Source of the DNA: Takakia lepidozioides
Lineage: Eukaryota; Streptophyta; Takakiopsida; Takakiales; Takakiaceae
Assembly: GCA_030704615.1 (NCBI GenBank)
Contig: CM060732.1
Span: forward strand, 45,055,053 to 45,119,052
Length of the DNA: 64,000 bases
Direction: 5' to 3'
The notes beneath the pieces were generated by a model that worked only from the letters and a program-made list of their open reading frames with translations, was not told the DNA's origin and did not search any database. Shown piece by piece: positions 14,872 through 25,237 of the stretch (the stretch's first letter is position 1; every line of letters begins with the position of its first letter). Made by a program: the position numbers and the translations under genes.

Positions 14872-17644
14872 ATGCCAATGTCCAACCCTTCACACTACCT
14901 TTTTCCAGAAGAAGCCATTGCCCAAACAGCTCTCAACTTTTCTACAGGTTTCAACCAAATACCCCAACAGCCCTCTTTTCCCTTCAACTGTGAACCTCAG
15001 TTGTTCATACCCTGAGACCATACTGGAAATCAGTTCCAAAACCAAATCATGTCGTGTGTGTTGCTTCCCCATCCACATTATCCTTTCTCTGTTTTCAACA
15101 ATTCTAACTAACCCTCATTGGTGTTTTCAATCAGCCAAGCTAGGTCTACATTGTTTCCAGTGTATCAATACCCAGGGCAGCATTGTGTGCAGGTTCATAA
15201 CACTGAACAAAGAACAAGAATGAAGACAAACAGTGACCATTCTGATTCAGTGACAAGCAGTCTCTCCCCCCCCACTCATTTCTCCTACTGACACTATAAC
15301 ATCAGGTGCATCCATCCTTTCCCTATCATGGTTTGAAGTCCAGAGTCTCCATTCCATTTCCAAAACCTTTTTCCTCCATCACATATCTCTACCTCTTTCT
15401 CTTCTACAAAGAGCCAGTCCTAAATCCACACCAAAACGATTTCTAAGTCACCCCCCCCCCCCCAAAAAAAACCAAAGCCCACAGTCTACGAACGTATCTG
15501 TTTTATCCTCCAGCGAAGCGGTGGATCTGCCTGCCAAGATGGCACCTCACCATCGCCTGTCAGCAGCCACTTCAACCTATTCTCCTTGTCTTGATTCCAG
15601 TATTTATCATGCCATGATGGCTCCTCTTCATCCTATGGAACATCCTGTGGCTTGCCAACTAAATACTCTATCCTTCTATGCGTGCAATTCTTCCCTAAGA
15701 ATTGACATGGTCCTATAGTAAGAAGACACAAAAGCAGCTATAAGCTTTGATTACAGATAACCTGAGTTGCCATCCAGCCAGCACTTCACATGCCTCATCC
15801 CCTCCATTGATTGTGCCCACAACTCACTTCCTTGTGCTTCCGGCAGCTGGCCGTTTTCCTTGCTTGCTCATCTGCCCATAACTGTTTTCTTCAAGGCAAT
15901 GGCGACAGCGGTGGTGCGCCGCTCTTCTTACATGCTCCTACTCCAGGAATTGATCATCACTACGAGAAAAGTGGCACCGCTTCCCTTTACACATAATACC
16001 AAGCAGAAGCACTTAATGCCGCTCTCTAAACCAAGCAGAGTCCCATAGCGTAGGTGCAACCTCCCAAAAACAGACTGCCCTGCCAACCCCACTGCTCGCA
16101 GCAGCTGCTAAGAGTTGCCCGTCATCTTCCTCTTTGTTTTCCTCAACCCGCGTTTCTAGGTTAAACACTTGGGATGAAAACGTTCACCCCACGGATGAAA
16201 ATACGCATGGTCATGACTTAGCTATTTTTATCCTGGCAAAGCATAAGCACAATATGCCCATGAAATTACCTGTATGCAGGGATATATCCCTCCTGCAGTT
16301 GTACCCGGGCACTCCCGTTGTAGTGATGCAGGGTCTTAACGGTAAAACAAAAATGTAATGTCTCTCCCCTGCATTCACACTACATATCTTTCTAGGAAGC
16401 AATCCAAAATTGATTGAATTTCTATGTCTTTGTTTTCTCCTTAATAATAACAGGAATATTTGGATTTGGAACAGATACAAGGTTCTACTACTAGTGGCCG
16501 GTGGGATCGGAATAACACCATTCCTAGCAGTTATTCGAGATTTGTTGCATCGTCATCAACAAGAAGAAGATGGACTGCCAACAAACATTGAACTCATTTG
16601 GAGCGTGAAAAACAAATCAGAATTAATTGCTTTGAAGGGAATTCATCCCAGAAGACTTTTTTCGAATTACTCGGAGGGCAAGTGTAAAATTGATGTAAAA
16701 GCATTTGTAACAACTTACAATCAAACTAACCAATTAGTTGAAGACAATTCTATGACAAAACCAGGAGGAACCTATCTTCAAGATTTAACAAACAGAAAGT
16801 TGCCCTCTCCTATTGTCGGAAATGGAAACAACTTGTGGGTGGCAGGAGTCATCGTCTCTGCAACCTTTGGGTTTATGTTGATGTTCGGAGTATTCCATAA
16901 ATATGTAGTCCATCCTCACAACCCCCTCGACCACGGAAAACCCTTCCCACAATGGATCCAAGACATATATTTTTTTGCAAGTATGTTTATAGGGATTGTT
17001 GGTTTTGGTGGGATTGTCATTGGTGCATGGAACATACATATAAGTAGATCAAATCACTACAAGACCAATACATCAAATGCTTTTGATGATTTGGTCGACG
17101 ATTTGGAGAAAGAAGAAGTGTCTCTTTTTCATGACAAAAGTATCATCACCATCACCGAAGGCACACGACCGAAATTTTCAGGTATTCCTCTCTCAAACTC
17201 CATGTTTTTCAATTGACTTGAATGTCAAATAAACTGTGATTGGTAATAGACAGTAATGTTGATTATTGGACTGTAATGTCTCATGACAAGAAATTGGTTA
17301 GACCTTTTATATATCACTTAAAAAAAAAGTCCACTCGAAGATATGTTGGTCTTGCAGTCACCTTATGTCTACAAATTGAAGTTGAAAAAAAACCCAAAAG
17401 AAGAGAGATTTGAGGAATTTTGCACAAATTTGTTTGTACAGTCCAAATGAAATATTTCGAAATGTGGTTGTGGGATGCAGAACTGTTTGAGATCGCAGAA
17501 GAACAATATAAAGGAGAAGATGTCAGAGTGCTTGTGTGTGGCTCAGAAGGCTTGCAAGAGTGCGTTGCTGCTGAATGTCGTTCCAAAAACTTTAGAAACT
17601 GGAAAACTTGGTTTCACTATCATTCTGTTAGTTTCAACCTGTGA
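11104..17644 (+). CDS. Ferric-chelate reductase/oxidase, FRO family (8 exons)
   Basis: Membrane flavocytochrome that passes electrons from NADPH via FAD and two haems across the membrane to reduce ferric or cupric chelates. My exon model is 11104-11320, 11452-11542, 12138-12365, 12707-12941, 13193-13514, 13713-13980, 16475-17181 and 17442-17644. All junctions are GT-AG and in phase, giving 756 codons plus TGA, close to the usual FRO length. Visible motifs: the transmembrane core with paired haem histidines (KYHKCLGH...THG in exon 4; TAHHLY and FHVG in exon 5), the FAD site HPFSATSS in exon 6, the NADPH motif GGIGITPF in exon 7 and the C-terminal VLVCGSEGLQ in exon 8. Odd points: intron 6 is 2.5 kb and looks invaded by a transposon, a CACTA element starts nine bases after the stop, and exon 3 has a polar stretch where a helix is expected. 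The class is secure; the metal and tissue cannot be read from sequence. Confidence 0.93.
14053..16382. mobile_element. Probable hAT-like non-autonomous insertion in FRO intron 6
   Basis: The left end begins TAGTGTGAA and the right end is its exact reverse complement TTCACACTA; the similarity continues weakly inward with an AGGGG block on both sides. The eight flanking bases, AATATCTG on the left and CATATCTT on the right, agree at six of eight positions, as expected for an aged 8-bp hAT target duplication. The 2.3-kb interior has no transposase reading frame. It contains long CT-dinucleotide runs and AT-poor, pyrimidine-rich DNA unlike the flanking FRO introns. The assignment rests on the ends alone. 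Confidence 0.45.
14590..14692. repeat. (CT)n microsatellite
   Basis: Nearly uninterrupted CT dinucleotides lie inside the large FRO intron, with a second shorter block at about 14,827-14,872. Frames running through them translate as Ser-Leu repeats and are not genes. Confidence 0.9.
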
Positions 17645-18284
17645 TGATGATGACACTAAAAGAGATGAGTGTTTTTAGGACTACGGCTTTGGCGGAGTCA
17701 TAAAAACTGCACTAGGTAGATGACTACAGAGCGCTAAAATGCATTGCAGTCATAGTTTTATGACTTTGTAGTAATGGATATCACTACATGACTCCGGAAA
17801 GTTAGGGAGCATTGGTCAAACATTGTTGACCATGATGACATGGATGGTTTATATGACTAGTGTGATATGTTTGACTACACGTGGACGACGTTTCATGGAA
17901 TCTTATGACTCCATGACTGAAGATGGTTTCACAGCTCTATTTATACGACTACATCACTACACATGTCATTTTGAAGGCACATATAATGCAAATAAGGTTG
18001 CCCATTAGGTTTAAAAAAATTAAAAAGTTGCTAATAAGGTTGCCCATTAGGGTAATCGTGAACAGAAAGGAGGGCTGGGACTTGGCATTTTTTTTGTCTC
18101 CTGCGCCACACCACATAGCCGAGGGATGGAACACGATGATAGCAGGATATGCAGGGGCGTGGGATGGAGGCGTTGAGCAAATGATGCACGAAGGAGAAGA
18201 GGAGGAGGAGACGAGACGAGGAGAAGCGAGCTCGCCGTTCTTGGGAGAGTCAGCTTGGTCTTAGCAGGCGATGCTGCTAGCAGC

Positions 18285-18640
18285 TGACAATGACAGCCTA
18301 GAATTGCTTGAGCAAACACCCCAACCCTACTTATCACACTAGTTCCTATGCTGACTTGCGTCTGCTTCCAACAGGCATTCACCTTTTGCCTCGATTGTTC
18401 CACCATTGACTGAGGTCGGGAACGTATTCATCCTAGAGCTTCTCCTCGAGTCTCTGTTATCTATTTATTGATACTTTCCTGTCGACCACATTGGCAGTAA
18501 CATGTCAAAATCACTCCAAAACTACCATAGATCCACCAACGAGCTAACTTGCAGAATTCAACATTAAAATTTAGGGACGACTCTGATAGCAGGGGAAAAC
18601 AAGGTGAAATATGTTGAAGAATGTACCTTCATTAGCAGCG
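18285..18640. repeat. Direct repeat copy 1 inside the CACTA element
   Basis: From GACAGCCTAGAATT to the GGTGAAATATGTTGAAGAA block this copy matches 19,795-20,135 in the same orientation, with many substitutions and small indels. It indicates an internal duplication of captured sequence. No coding meaning is evident. Confidence 0.65.
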
Positions 18641-19414
18641 CCTTGTTTTATGAATTTTGTTGTTGCCGCTGCTGTTTCCAGTTGACCATCTACCCACTTG
18701 TAGCCGCTGTGAGCTATTGAAGAAGGTGCCCCCTTCCCCCATCATTTGATCATAGGTCTCCATACCATGTCCCTGCTCTGCATACCCTGCAAGCATCGCG
18801 TTCCATGACACCACATCTCGTTCAGCCATAGTGTTGAAAACTCCCTTCGCATCCTTAATGCACCCACATTTCGCATACATGTCCACCAGGGCAGTGTTTA
18901 GAATGACATCTGGTACAATTCCAGCTTTGATGATGTCACCATGGACCTTTTTCCCCTTTTCCAGAGGTCCTAGGCTTGCACACGCATTGCAAACACAAAC
19001 AAACGTGATGTGGTTGGGCTTCACCCCTTCGCGCAGCATTTGCTCATAGGTCTCCAAAGCATTCCTACCACACCCATGCTTGGTAAATCCTGCCAACATT
19101 ATATTCCACGTGATCAAAGATCATTGAGACATTCTGTTGAAAACTTCATGAGCATGCATGCATGATGCTCCTGCACTTAACATACATGTTTGCTCCTGCA
19201 CCCACATTTTGCATATATGTCCACCAGGGTATTGTTCAAAATGACATTTGGTACAATTCCAGCCCTGATGATGTCGCCATGGACCTCTTTGCAAGCCCTT
19301 TTCCAGAGCTGCCATGGCTGTGTTCAGAATGACATTTGGTACAATTCCAGCTTTGATGGTGTCACCATTCACCTCTTTGTTTGGTGAAGAAGAATGCATT
19401 GGCATGGACAACAT
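18632..19414 (-). pseudogene. Pentatricopeptide repeat (PPR) gene fragments
   Basis: Reading the minus strand from about 19,117 down gives typical plant-type PPR repeats: MITWNIMLAGFTKHGCG, then GVKPNHITFVCVCNACASLG, HGDIIKAGIVPDVILNTALV, DMYAKCGCIKDAKGVFNTM and AERDVVSWNAMLAGYAEQGH. Intact PPR proteins bind organelle RNA, one base per repeat. This copy is only about three repeats long, has no start or organelle signal, and loses similarity after about 18,770. A second, frame-broken copy of the same IIKAGIVP/ILNTA repeat lies at 19,121-19,414. It sits inside the CACTA element, so it is most likely a captured and decaying piece of a host gene. Confidence 0.8.
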
Positions 19415-19509
19415 TTACAGTTCAACACGGTTTGAGCTCCAACCAGAGATATTCATGGGAGAGGGTGACAAAAGCGAGGAAGAAACCAAAACACAAAGCC
19501 TTGACGCAT

Positions 19510-19764
19510 TCACTGAAGACTGGGCAGACAAACAGATAAGAGAAGACAGCTCGCAAGAAACGGATAAGAGGGAAAAATAGGGTGAAATGTGCTGAAGGAG
19601 GTGCCATCAGTAGAAGTGCCTGACCTTATCAATTGTGCCGCTGCTGCTGCCGCTTCCAGTTGACCATCTACCCATGTAGGTTTCTTGTAGCTATCCTTCC
19701 ACAGGGAATCATAGGTAATGTGGAGCTTGAAATCCAACCCTCTTGGATGAATCTGGACCCACAC
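19510..19764 (-). pseudogene. Captured coding-like segment, inverted copy 1
   Basis: On the minus strand this reads MWVQIHPRGLDFKLHITYDS followed by LWKDSYKKPTWVDGQLEA. The plus-strand copy at 20,183-20,413 encodes nearly the same peptide (differences are conservative). I do not recognise the parent protein. A similar but shorter trace of the GQLEA-end sequence lies near 18,660-18,710. Conservation at the peptide level suggests it came from a real exon. Confidence 0.55.
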
Positions 19765-19794
19765 TCTATCCCTGCTCCTTCAGCTATCCATGCC

Positions 19795-20135
19795 TCTGAC
19801 AGCCTAGAATTCTACCAGCAAACACCCCAACCCTACTTATCACAATCTGAAATGCATCTGCTTCTCTCTGTAGTCCAACAGGCATTCGCCTTTCTGTCTC
19901 CATTGTCCCACCATTGACTGGGGTCGGAAAGTGTTCACCCCAAAGCTTCTCCTCACCTCTATTATATGTTTTTGGATACTTCCCTGTTGCCACACTGGCA
20001 GTAACTTGCCAAAGACACTCCAAACCACCACAGATCTACCCAACGACCTAACTTACAGAATTCAATATGCATCTTGCGGCCGAGTCTGATGAGAGGGCAA
20101 CACAGGCTGAAATAGGTTGAAGAAGAAGATGTATG
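19795..20135. repeat. Direct repeat copy 2 inside the CACTA element
   Basis: This is the partner of 18,285-18,640 in the same orientation. It lies between the two inverted copies of the captured segment, so the interior of the element is built from at least two rounds of duplication. Confidence 0.65.
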
Positions 20136-20182
20136 CATGATTTTGTGCAGGGGCATGGATAGCTGAAGGAGCAGGGATAGAT

Positions 20183-20413
20183 GTGTGGGTCCAGATTCAT
20201 CCAAGAGGGCCGGATTTCAAGCTCCATATTACTTATGATTCCCTGTGGAAGGATAGGTACAAGAAACCTGCATGGGTAGATGGTCAACTGGAAGCCACAG
20301 CAGGAGCGACACAATTGATCAAATCAGGCACTGTTAATCAAGGCACCTTCTTCAACACATTTCACCCTGTTTTTCCCTCTTATCAAATCGGCCGTAAGTA
20401 TTGCACTGTTTAA
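20183..20413 (+). pseudogene. Captured coding-like segment, inverted copy 2
   Basis: The plus strand encodes MWVQIHPRGPDFKLHITYDS and LWKDRYKKPAWVDGQLEA, matching the minus-strand copy at 19,510-19,764. The two arms are about 420 bases apart and could fold into a hairpin transcript. The function of the parent gene is unknown to me. Confidence 0.55.
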
Positions 20414-21382
20414 CATGGTCCTTGATTCTAGTAGCACCAGAACAAACTAGTATTACGACAATTCAGCCCATGTGTGGGCTTGCTTATTTTTTGCTTACTG
20501 GACCTTTTCAGGCATGGATTTTTGGACCTTGTGGCCTTTGAGGTGTCCATTGGGACATTGGTCTCATTTGGATTTTTGTAATATAATTTACACAACGTGT
20601 ATTCCCCTGTACTTGTCTATTTTGAATGTCCTTGTGGTTGCTAGTATGCAAGAGGGGTCCATTCTGTTTTTATATTAGAATTTCATCATGTAATGAAGAA
20701 TTTAAATCATTTAATCTATTTTTATTTTGTATAACATTATTAAATTAAACAATAATACCACTAAAAAATTTCCAAGCTGCTATCCTCTGTTTTCAAAAAT
20801 AAAATATAAATTTAAGAATTTAAAATTACAAATATAACTATTAAATTATTTTCAGAGACATTCTTGATGACACGTGGCATAAACCCTGCCATATATGCTA
20901 GTCATATATTATGTCTAAGTGTGACATGTCACATCTGAAGTGCAACAGGTGTCGTGACGTGTCGCTTGCGCAGTGGTGCACGTGTTCCTCTAAAGCCTCT
21001 CCATGTAGGCAACGCTCATCAGACAATGTAGTCATATAGTTAGTCGTATGTAAGTCACAGAGTTGTAACTACATCACTCTCTTATGCATGACTCCAGGTG
21101 CCACGCACGCAGTCACGGCTATGACTTGCAAAATGCAGTCCTAAAGACTAGTCGCTATGACAGGGCTTTTTCCACTACAGAGTGATGTAGTCATGAACGC
21201 ATATATGACTGAAAAAATAGTCATATGTGCAGTCATAAAAACGCTCATTTGTTGTAGTGTGATAAGTTCAGGCTAGTAACGGAATCTGCTCTTGATTGGT
21301 ATGAGAATATGGGCAGTGATCTTTGTAATGGCATGCCTAGTGCGACAACCACTCTCAATTATACCACGAGTACCTTTGCCCA

Positions 21383-21670
21383 TTGGATTTTGGTGAAGAT
21401 ACACTACGAAAAAGTTTAGCCTTAAAGGAACCTATAGGTAAATGCCATAGTGGTCGAAGAGAGACCACTCTTTTTCCTTATGATGGCGTAAAAGCGATCA
21501 TAATTCAAACACGATATCGGCATTTTACTTATTTGAATCGAACTATGGGAGAAAATCAACAGGGCTATCACTTTTTTTGGCAAGATATTCCAACATTTCC
21601 ACAATGCTCTGAATGGTTTTTCCATCATTCAATTCGATTGAACAAATCGAATGAGGAGAGAAGGCCATAG
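21383..21670 (+). other. Unidentified 95-codon frame, base composition unlike neighbours
   Basis: An open frame from about 21,383 ends in TAG at 21,668-21,670. It encodes a peptide rich in aromatic and basic residues (for example YHFFWQDIPTFPQC, SEWFFHHSIRLNKSNEERR). Its codons are AT-rich and organelle-like, so an inserted plastid or mitochondrial fragment is possible, but I cannot name a matching organelle gene. It has no start context I trust and no linked exons. It lies just outside the right end of the CACTA element. Confidence 0.3.
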
Positions 21671-22353
21671 GAGAAAGCATTTTGTTAGACAATGGAGAAT
21701 CTAGTACTTTGGATGTCACTAGGTTAACCCCCCTCCGCCCGGGCCCTTTTAGTGTAGATACTACAGAGCCAAACGTCTTCCTTGTGTGATATCCGCGGTC
21801 CTATGGACGTGGCTGGATCTGCAATGCACGATCTAGGGAGTACCACGGAGTTTAACTATCACTGTGAGATCTGATCAAATGGTATGGCGGTGGCAGGGCG
21901 GTGGCATGCCCGCCAACTCTTCTCTTCACAATGCCCTCGTATAGCAACAGGAACACCTCACACACATACTCTCGCTAGATGAAATCATAGTTTTCACAAG
22001 GTTTCATCCTAAATCACAATGCCTCTGTAGTGGCATCGCATCTTTTACTTATACTCACAAATGATACCTTTATACATTTAAATGTCCCTGTCAGGGAGGT
22101 TTGCCACAAGTGGCCCCATTTTGATGTCATTGTCTCCTAATTCATTCTGTCCGCCATTAAATCTGTACATGGATGATCTAGCACATTACATATATAGAGG
22201 CCCTCCCCCCTTTGACCTAAAAGGAGCTCATGCGAGTCAAAGCAACTCAATCAAGAACAATTGATAACCGCGAGTTTTATTTTCCCGAGCTGCAAGTTGC
22301 CAAGGACTTCTAACCCCGTCGTGTTTGCGGTCCCATATGCTATTAAGACTTAC

Positions 22354-23050
22354 TTATACTAAGGTGGTTGTGATAGAAGGTGCAGAGCAAGTCTTACGTT
22401 TTCTAGGCACAAGAGGTACAAACTTCACAGTGCATCCTTGCAATCTTGAAGAATCAAATTCAAGCTTATAATGGACAAGAATATCACTACCAGGAATAGC
22501 GTAAGAGGGGGCTATGACAGTAGAAGACTGAGATTCCAGCTTGAACTTCCGCCCTTGAACTTCATGGACCACCAAGAACGGTCCCTTGTATTTGGGTCGA
22601 AACTTGTCCTCAACGTCCTGCTTATTCTAATGGCGTCAGGCCACCAATATATCTCCTATAGTGGACACAACACTGTAAGTAATGCATTTGTCGTAGTTCT
22701 CAGCCGGTGTTTCCTGTGCAATAGCCACGTTATAGCGTGCCAGCTCGTCGTCAATGACTTGATGACCCCTGCGGAGTTTGACCATGTGATTAGTAAGATC
22801 TTGTGGAAGCTCAACAATGACTTGTAAGGGCGTAGGGTGCAGTGGTGTAATGCAAGTACGATTGTAAACAAGTTCCAAAGGGGTGAAGCCGGTACTAGCC
22901 TGAACACTAATTATATATGCAAACAAGACAATATTAAGCACTTTGTCCTAACAAGCATCATCCTCTGCATTTTTGGTTAAGAGAGCACATAACATTTTGT
23001 TGAACCTTTCTGTCAGCCCATTACATTGAGGGTGATAGGGGTGAAGCAGA
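22354..23050 (-). pseudogene. Ty3/gypsy integrase C-terminal fragment
   Basis: The minus strand from about 23,043 reads HPYHPQCNGLTERFNKML, the signature at the end of the retroviral-type integrase core, then ASTGFTPLELVYNR. After a stop at 22,636 a second frame gives KYKGPFLVVHEVQGRKFKLE, the C-terminal integrase module. The frames are broken, so it is a relic. It stops abruptly at about 23,055, exactly where the younger LTR begins. It may be the far part of the same old element whose RT lies at 32.4-33.1 kb on the same strand. Confidence 0.8.
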
Positions 23051-23065
23051 TTGTTTCATACCCAT

Positions 23066-24138
23066 TGTTAGAGGGCTGTCTAGGACTTAGACAGTTTTAC
23101 GGGTTCTGTGGGGTACCCTTAATTTTGCGCAGACTTACGGATGGTAGACTCAGACCAATACAGACCTTAGGGGTGACAGACACATGCCTTAGGGGTGGTA
23201 GACAGGCTTACACAGTCAGTCACATCCTTACACAGCTTATCACAACCTAACACAGTTTGACACAGCCTTACACAGTTTGTCACAGCCTAATACAGTCTGA
23301 CACAGCCTAACACAGTCTGACACAGCCTTACACAGTCTTATATAGCCTTACACAGCCTATTACAGTCTATCACAGTTTATCACAGCCCGACACAGCCTCA
23401 CACAGCCTCACACAGCCAATCATAGCCGGCACAGTCACAGCCCGGCACAGCTTCACACAGCCAGTTACAGCCCGTCACAGTTTGGTACAGCCGTCACAGC
23501 GTTCACAGGGAACGATTATCATTGGCAGGGAATGAATATGTGGGAACGACATCTGCAGAGGGAACGGGTGATCTGTCTTGGATGACAATTAATTAGTTAG
23601 GCGGTTAGAACAACTTGCAGGTAGAATAGGCAGAGTAGCGACATGGAGGGGGTCACTTCTTGCATCACAGCTTGGACATCATGGGAGGAGATCAAGCGGA
23701 GAGCACGATCATGGAGCACATGGATAGTGATTACACAGAGGAGGAGATGATGCTTGATACATGCAAGCTGTAGAGTTGTACTATAGAATAGATTAGAGAC
23801 ACCATGGCTACGGCCTGATACTTGATAGATATTAATCTGATACATATTTCATACTCACACTGTGTAGAGAGACCAGAGTGAAGCTGTGGAATGAATGGTT
23901 GAGTAGATGGAATATGGTAGATTGCAGAAGCAATCAAATACTCAAACATAGACAGTAAGGTAACTTGCTAACATGAACGCAAGAAGGAATACAAATAGGA
24001 AGCACCCCCATGATACACTAGTTGTAGGTCATGACTGATTGTTCTGAGCGGGTTGAGTGCTTAGAGATTTCCAACTCTTCTATGTTGGAGTTTCCACCTC
24101 GGATAGCTAAGGGATGGGTGAGTAAAAGCCGCTCGACA
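23066..24138 (+). mobile_element. 5' LTR of the methyltransferase-linked retroelement (probable)
   Basis: The segment starts TGTTAG, right where the older integrase relic is cut, and ends CGACA two bases before a primer-binding site. This gives TG...CA ends and a length of about 1.07 kb, normal for a plant LTR. It includes the CACAG minisatellite and a TATATAG word near 23,339. No second LTR is visible in the window for comparison, so the left border is inferred. Confidence 0.6.
23195..23505. repeat. Degenerate CACAGCCT/CACAGTCT minisatellite
   Basis: About 25 imperfect copies of a 9-11-base unit, CACAGCCTNA or CACAGTCTGA, run in one orientation. The array lies within the probable LTR and could act as an enhancer-like array there, or simply reflect slippage. 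Confidence 0.85.
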
Positions 24139-24140
24139 TT

Positions 24141-24158
24141 TGGCGACCATACTGGGGA
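24141..24158 (+). promoter_or_regulatory. Primer-binding site of the retroelement
   Basis: TGGCGACCATACTGGGGA follows the LTR end after a TT spacer. TGG pairs with the CCA end of a tRNA, and the TGGCG...GGGGA form is that of other plant Ty3/gypsy primer-binding sites. I cannot say which tRNA it matches. Confidence 0.65.
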
Positions 24159-24201
24159 ACTGAGTCAAGAACAACCAGATGTGACAAGCATCTAGTGGGA
24201 T

Positions 24202-24726
24202 TATGGTGGATGGAGAATTAAAGAATTTGATGTGAATCAAATTCCCTGTGGAACTGAGAAGGAAAGATTGTCCAAACAATTCTTTCAGAGGTTCTTGGAA
24301 TTGCCAGACAGTTGCAAGGAAAACATTCTTAAGAGAGTGCATGATGCTGATCCAGAGTGGGGTCTGGAGAAAGGAGTGATAAAGATTTATCAAGTGGCCT
24401 GTAGAGGGAGACCAAGTTGGTTGCCAACACTGGTTTATGTGATAGCATTGTTATCCATTAAACGAGTGGAGTTTGAAAGCTGGGAGGAATGGAAGGTGAA
24501 TGTTTACACTCACATGCATGAAGAACTTGAACTGGTAAAGAATTGGATTCCTAAGGATATCTCGTGTATCAAACTTACACCAAGAACAGCCTTTCAGACG
24601 TGCTTGCCATATGGTTATATGGTAACGGAGCCTTCTAGTATAGCCAAGGGTGCATTGAAGCTTGAAAGAAATCTAGGCATATACGAGAGATACTACAGAA
24701 GAGAGTTTTGGTTATTGCTTCATTAA
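24202..24726 (+). CDS. Leader ORF 1 of the retroelement (unknown)
   Basis: An open frame of about 170 codons begins just after the primer-binding site and ends with TAA at 24,724-24,726. It includes KEFDVNQIPCGTEKERLSKQ and several charged helices, and looks like real coding sequence. No ATG opens the frame early; the start is unresolved. I know no matching domain. Its position after the PBS suggests the N-terminal part of a Gag precursor or an element-specific leader protein. Confidence 0.45.
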   Translation, partial: YGGWRIKEFDVNQIPCGTEKERLSKQFFQRFLELPDSCKENILKRVHDADPEWGLEKGVIKIYQVACRGRPSWLPTLVYVIALLSIKRVEFESWEEWKVNVYTHMHEELELVKNWIPKDISCIKLTPRTAFQTCLPYGYMVTEPSSIAKGALKLERNLGIYERYYRREFWLLLH

Positions 24727-25237
24727 AGATATGAAAGACATGGGACATGAGTGATGAAAGGGAAGCTAGACTCCACAGATATTCAGCAAAAAGAGAATCG
24801 GCCAACACCCCACACCACCTCCTTGTTCCTGCTTGCTCGCGCAGGCTTGGCCATCGCTGCCCTCGTCTGCGTCCGCCTTGCCTCTCTCCCTGGACGATGG
24901 CGAACATGAAGCCCCGTGAGAGCAAAGACCCGGAGTCAGCATAGTCGGGGAACGGCCTCGGGAACCCGTAGATAACCTGGGAACAGGTTGTAATGGCGAG
25001 AACGTTTGGGTGTTAAAAAAAATAAAAAAATAAAAAAATCTTTTGATCTAATTTAAAGGATTTAGAGCCTAATTGGTCATATCTTTGTCAAATGGACTCT
25101 GTTTGACCCAGTTTTTGGCGGGATAGTTGCAGAAAGGGGATATCTACCTATCTAGATCTGGTTTTTGTTTTTGGGACTCTGCTAAAAATCTATGGAATTT
25201 TTAAAGTGTGAGTGTGCTATGAAAGGTCCACAATTCT

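Larger units (their letters stand above)
17654..21259. mobile_element. CACTA (EnSpm-type) transposon carrying gene fragments
   Basis: The left end reads CACTAAAAGAGATGAGTGTT. The right end, read inward on the other strand, is CACTACAACAAATGAGCGTT, and the similarity goes on for several more bases. Both sides are flanked by the trinucleotide TGA (17651-17653 and 21260-21262), the 3-bp target duplication typical of CACTA elements. Both subterminal zones (about 17,660-17,960 and 20,890-21,250) carry many short GACT/AGTC-type words with CATA, the usual subterminal repeat arrangement. No transposase is visible in the 3.6 kb, so the copy is non-autonomous. The interior holds broken PPR coding sequence and an inverted pair of another captured segment, as in Pack-CACTA elements. 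Confidence 0.85.

Noticed and set aside
14472-14993. 173-codon frame rich in Ser-Leu
   Set aside because: Runs through the CT microsatellite; no conserved sequence and inside an FRO intron.
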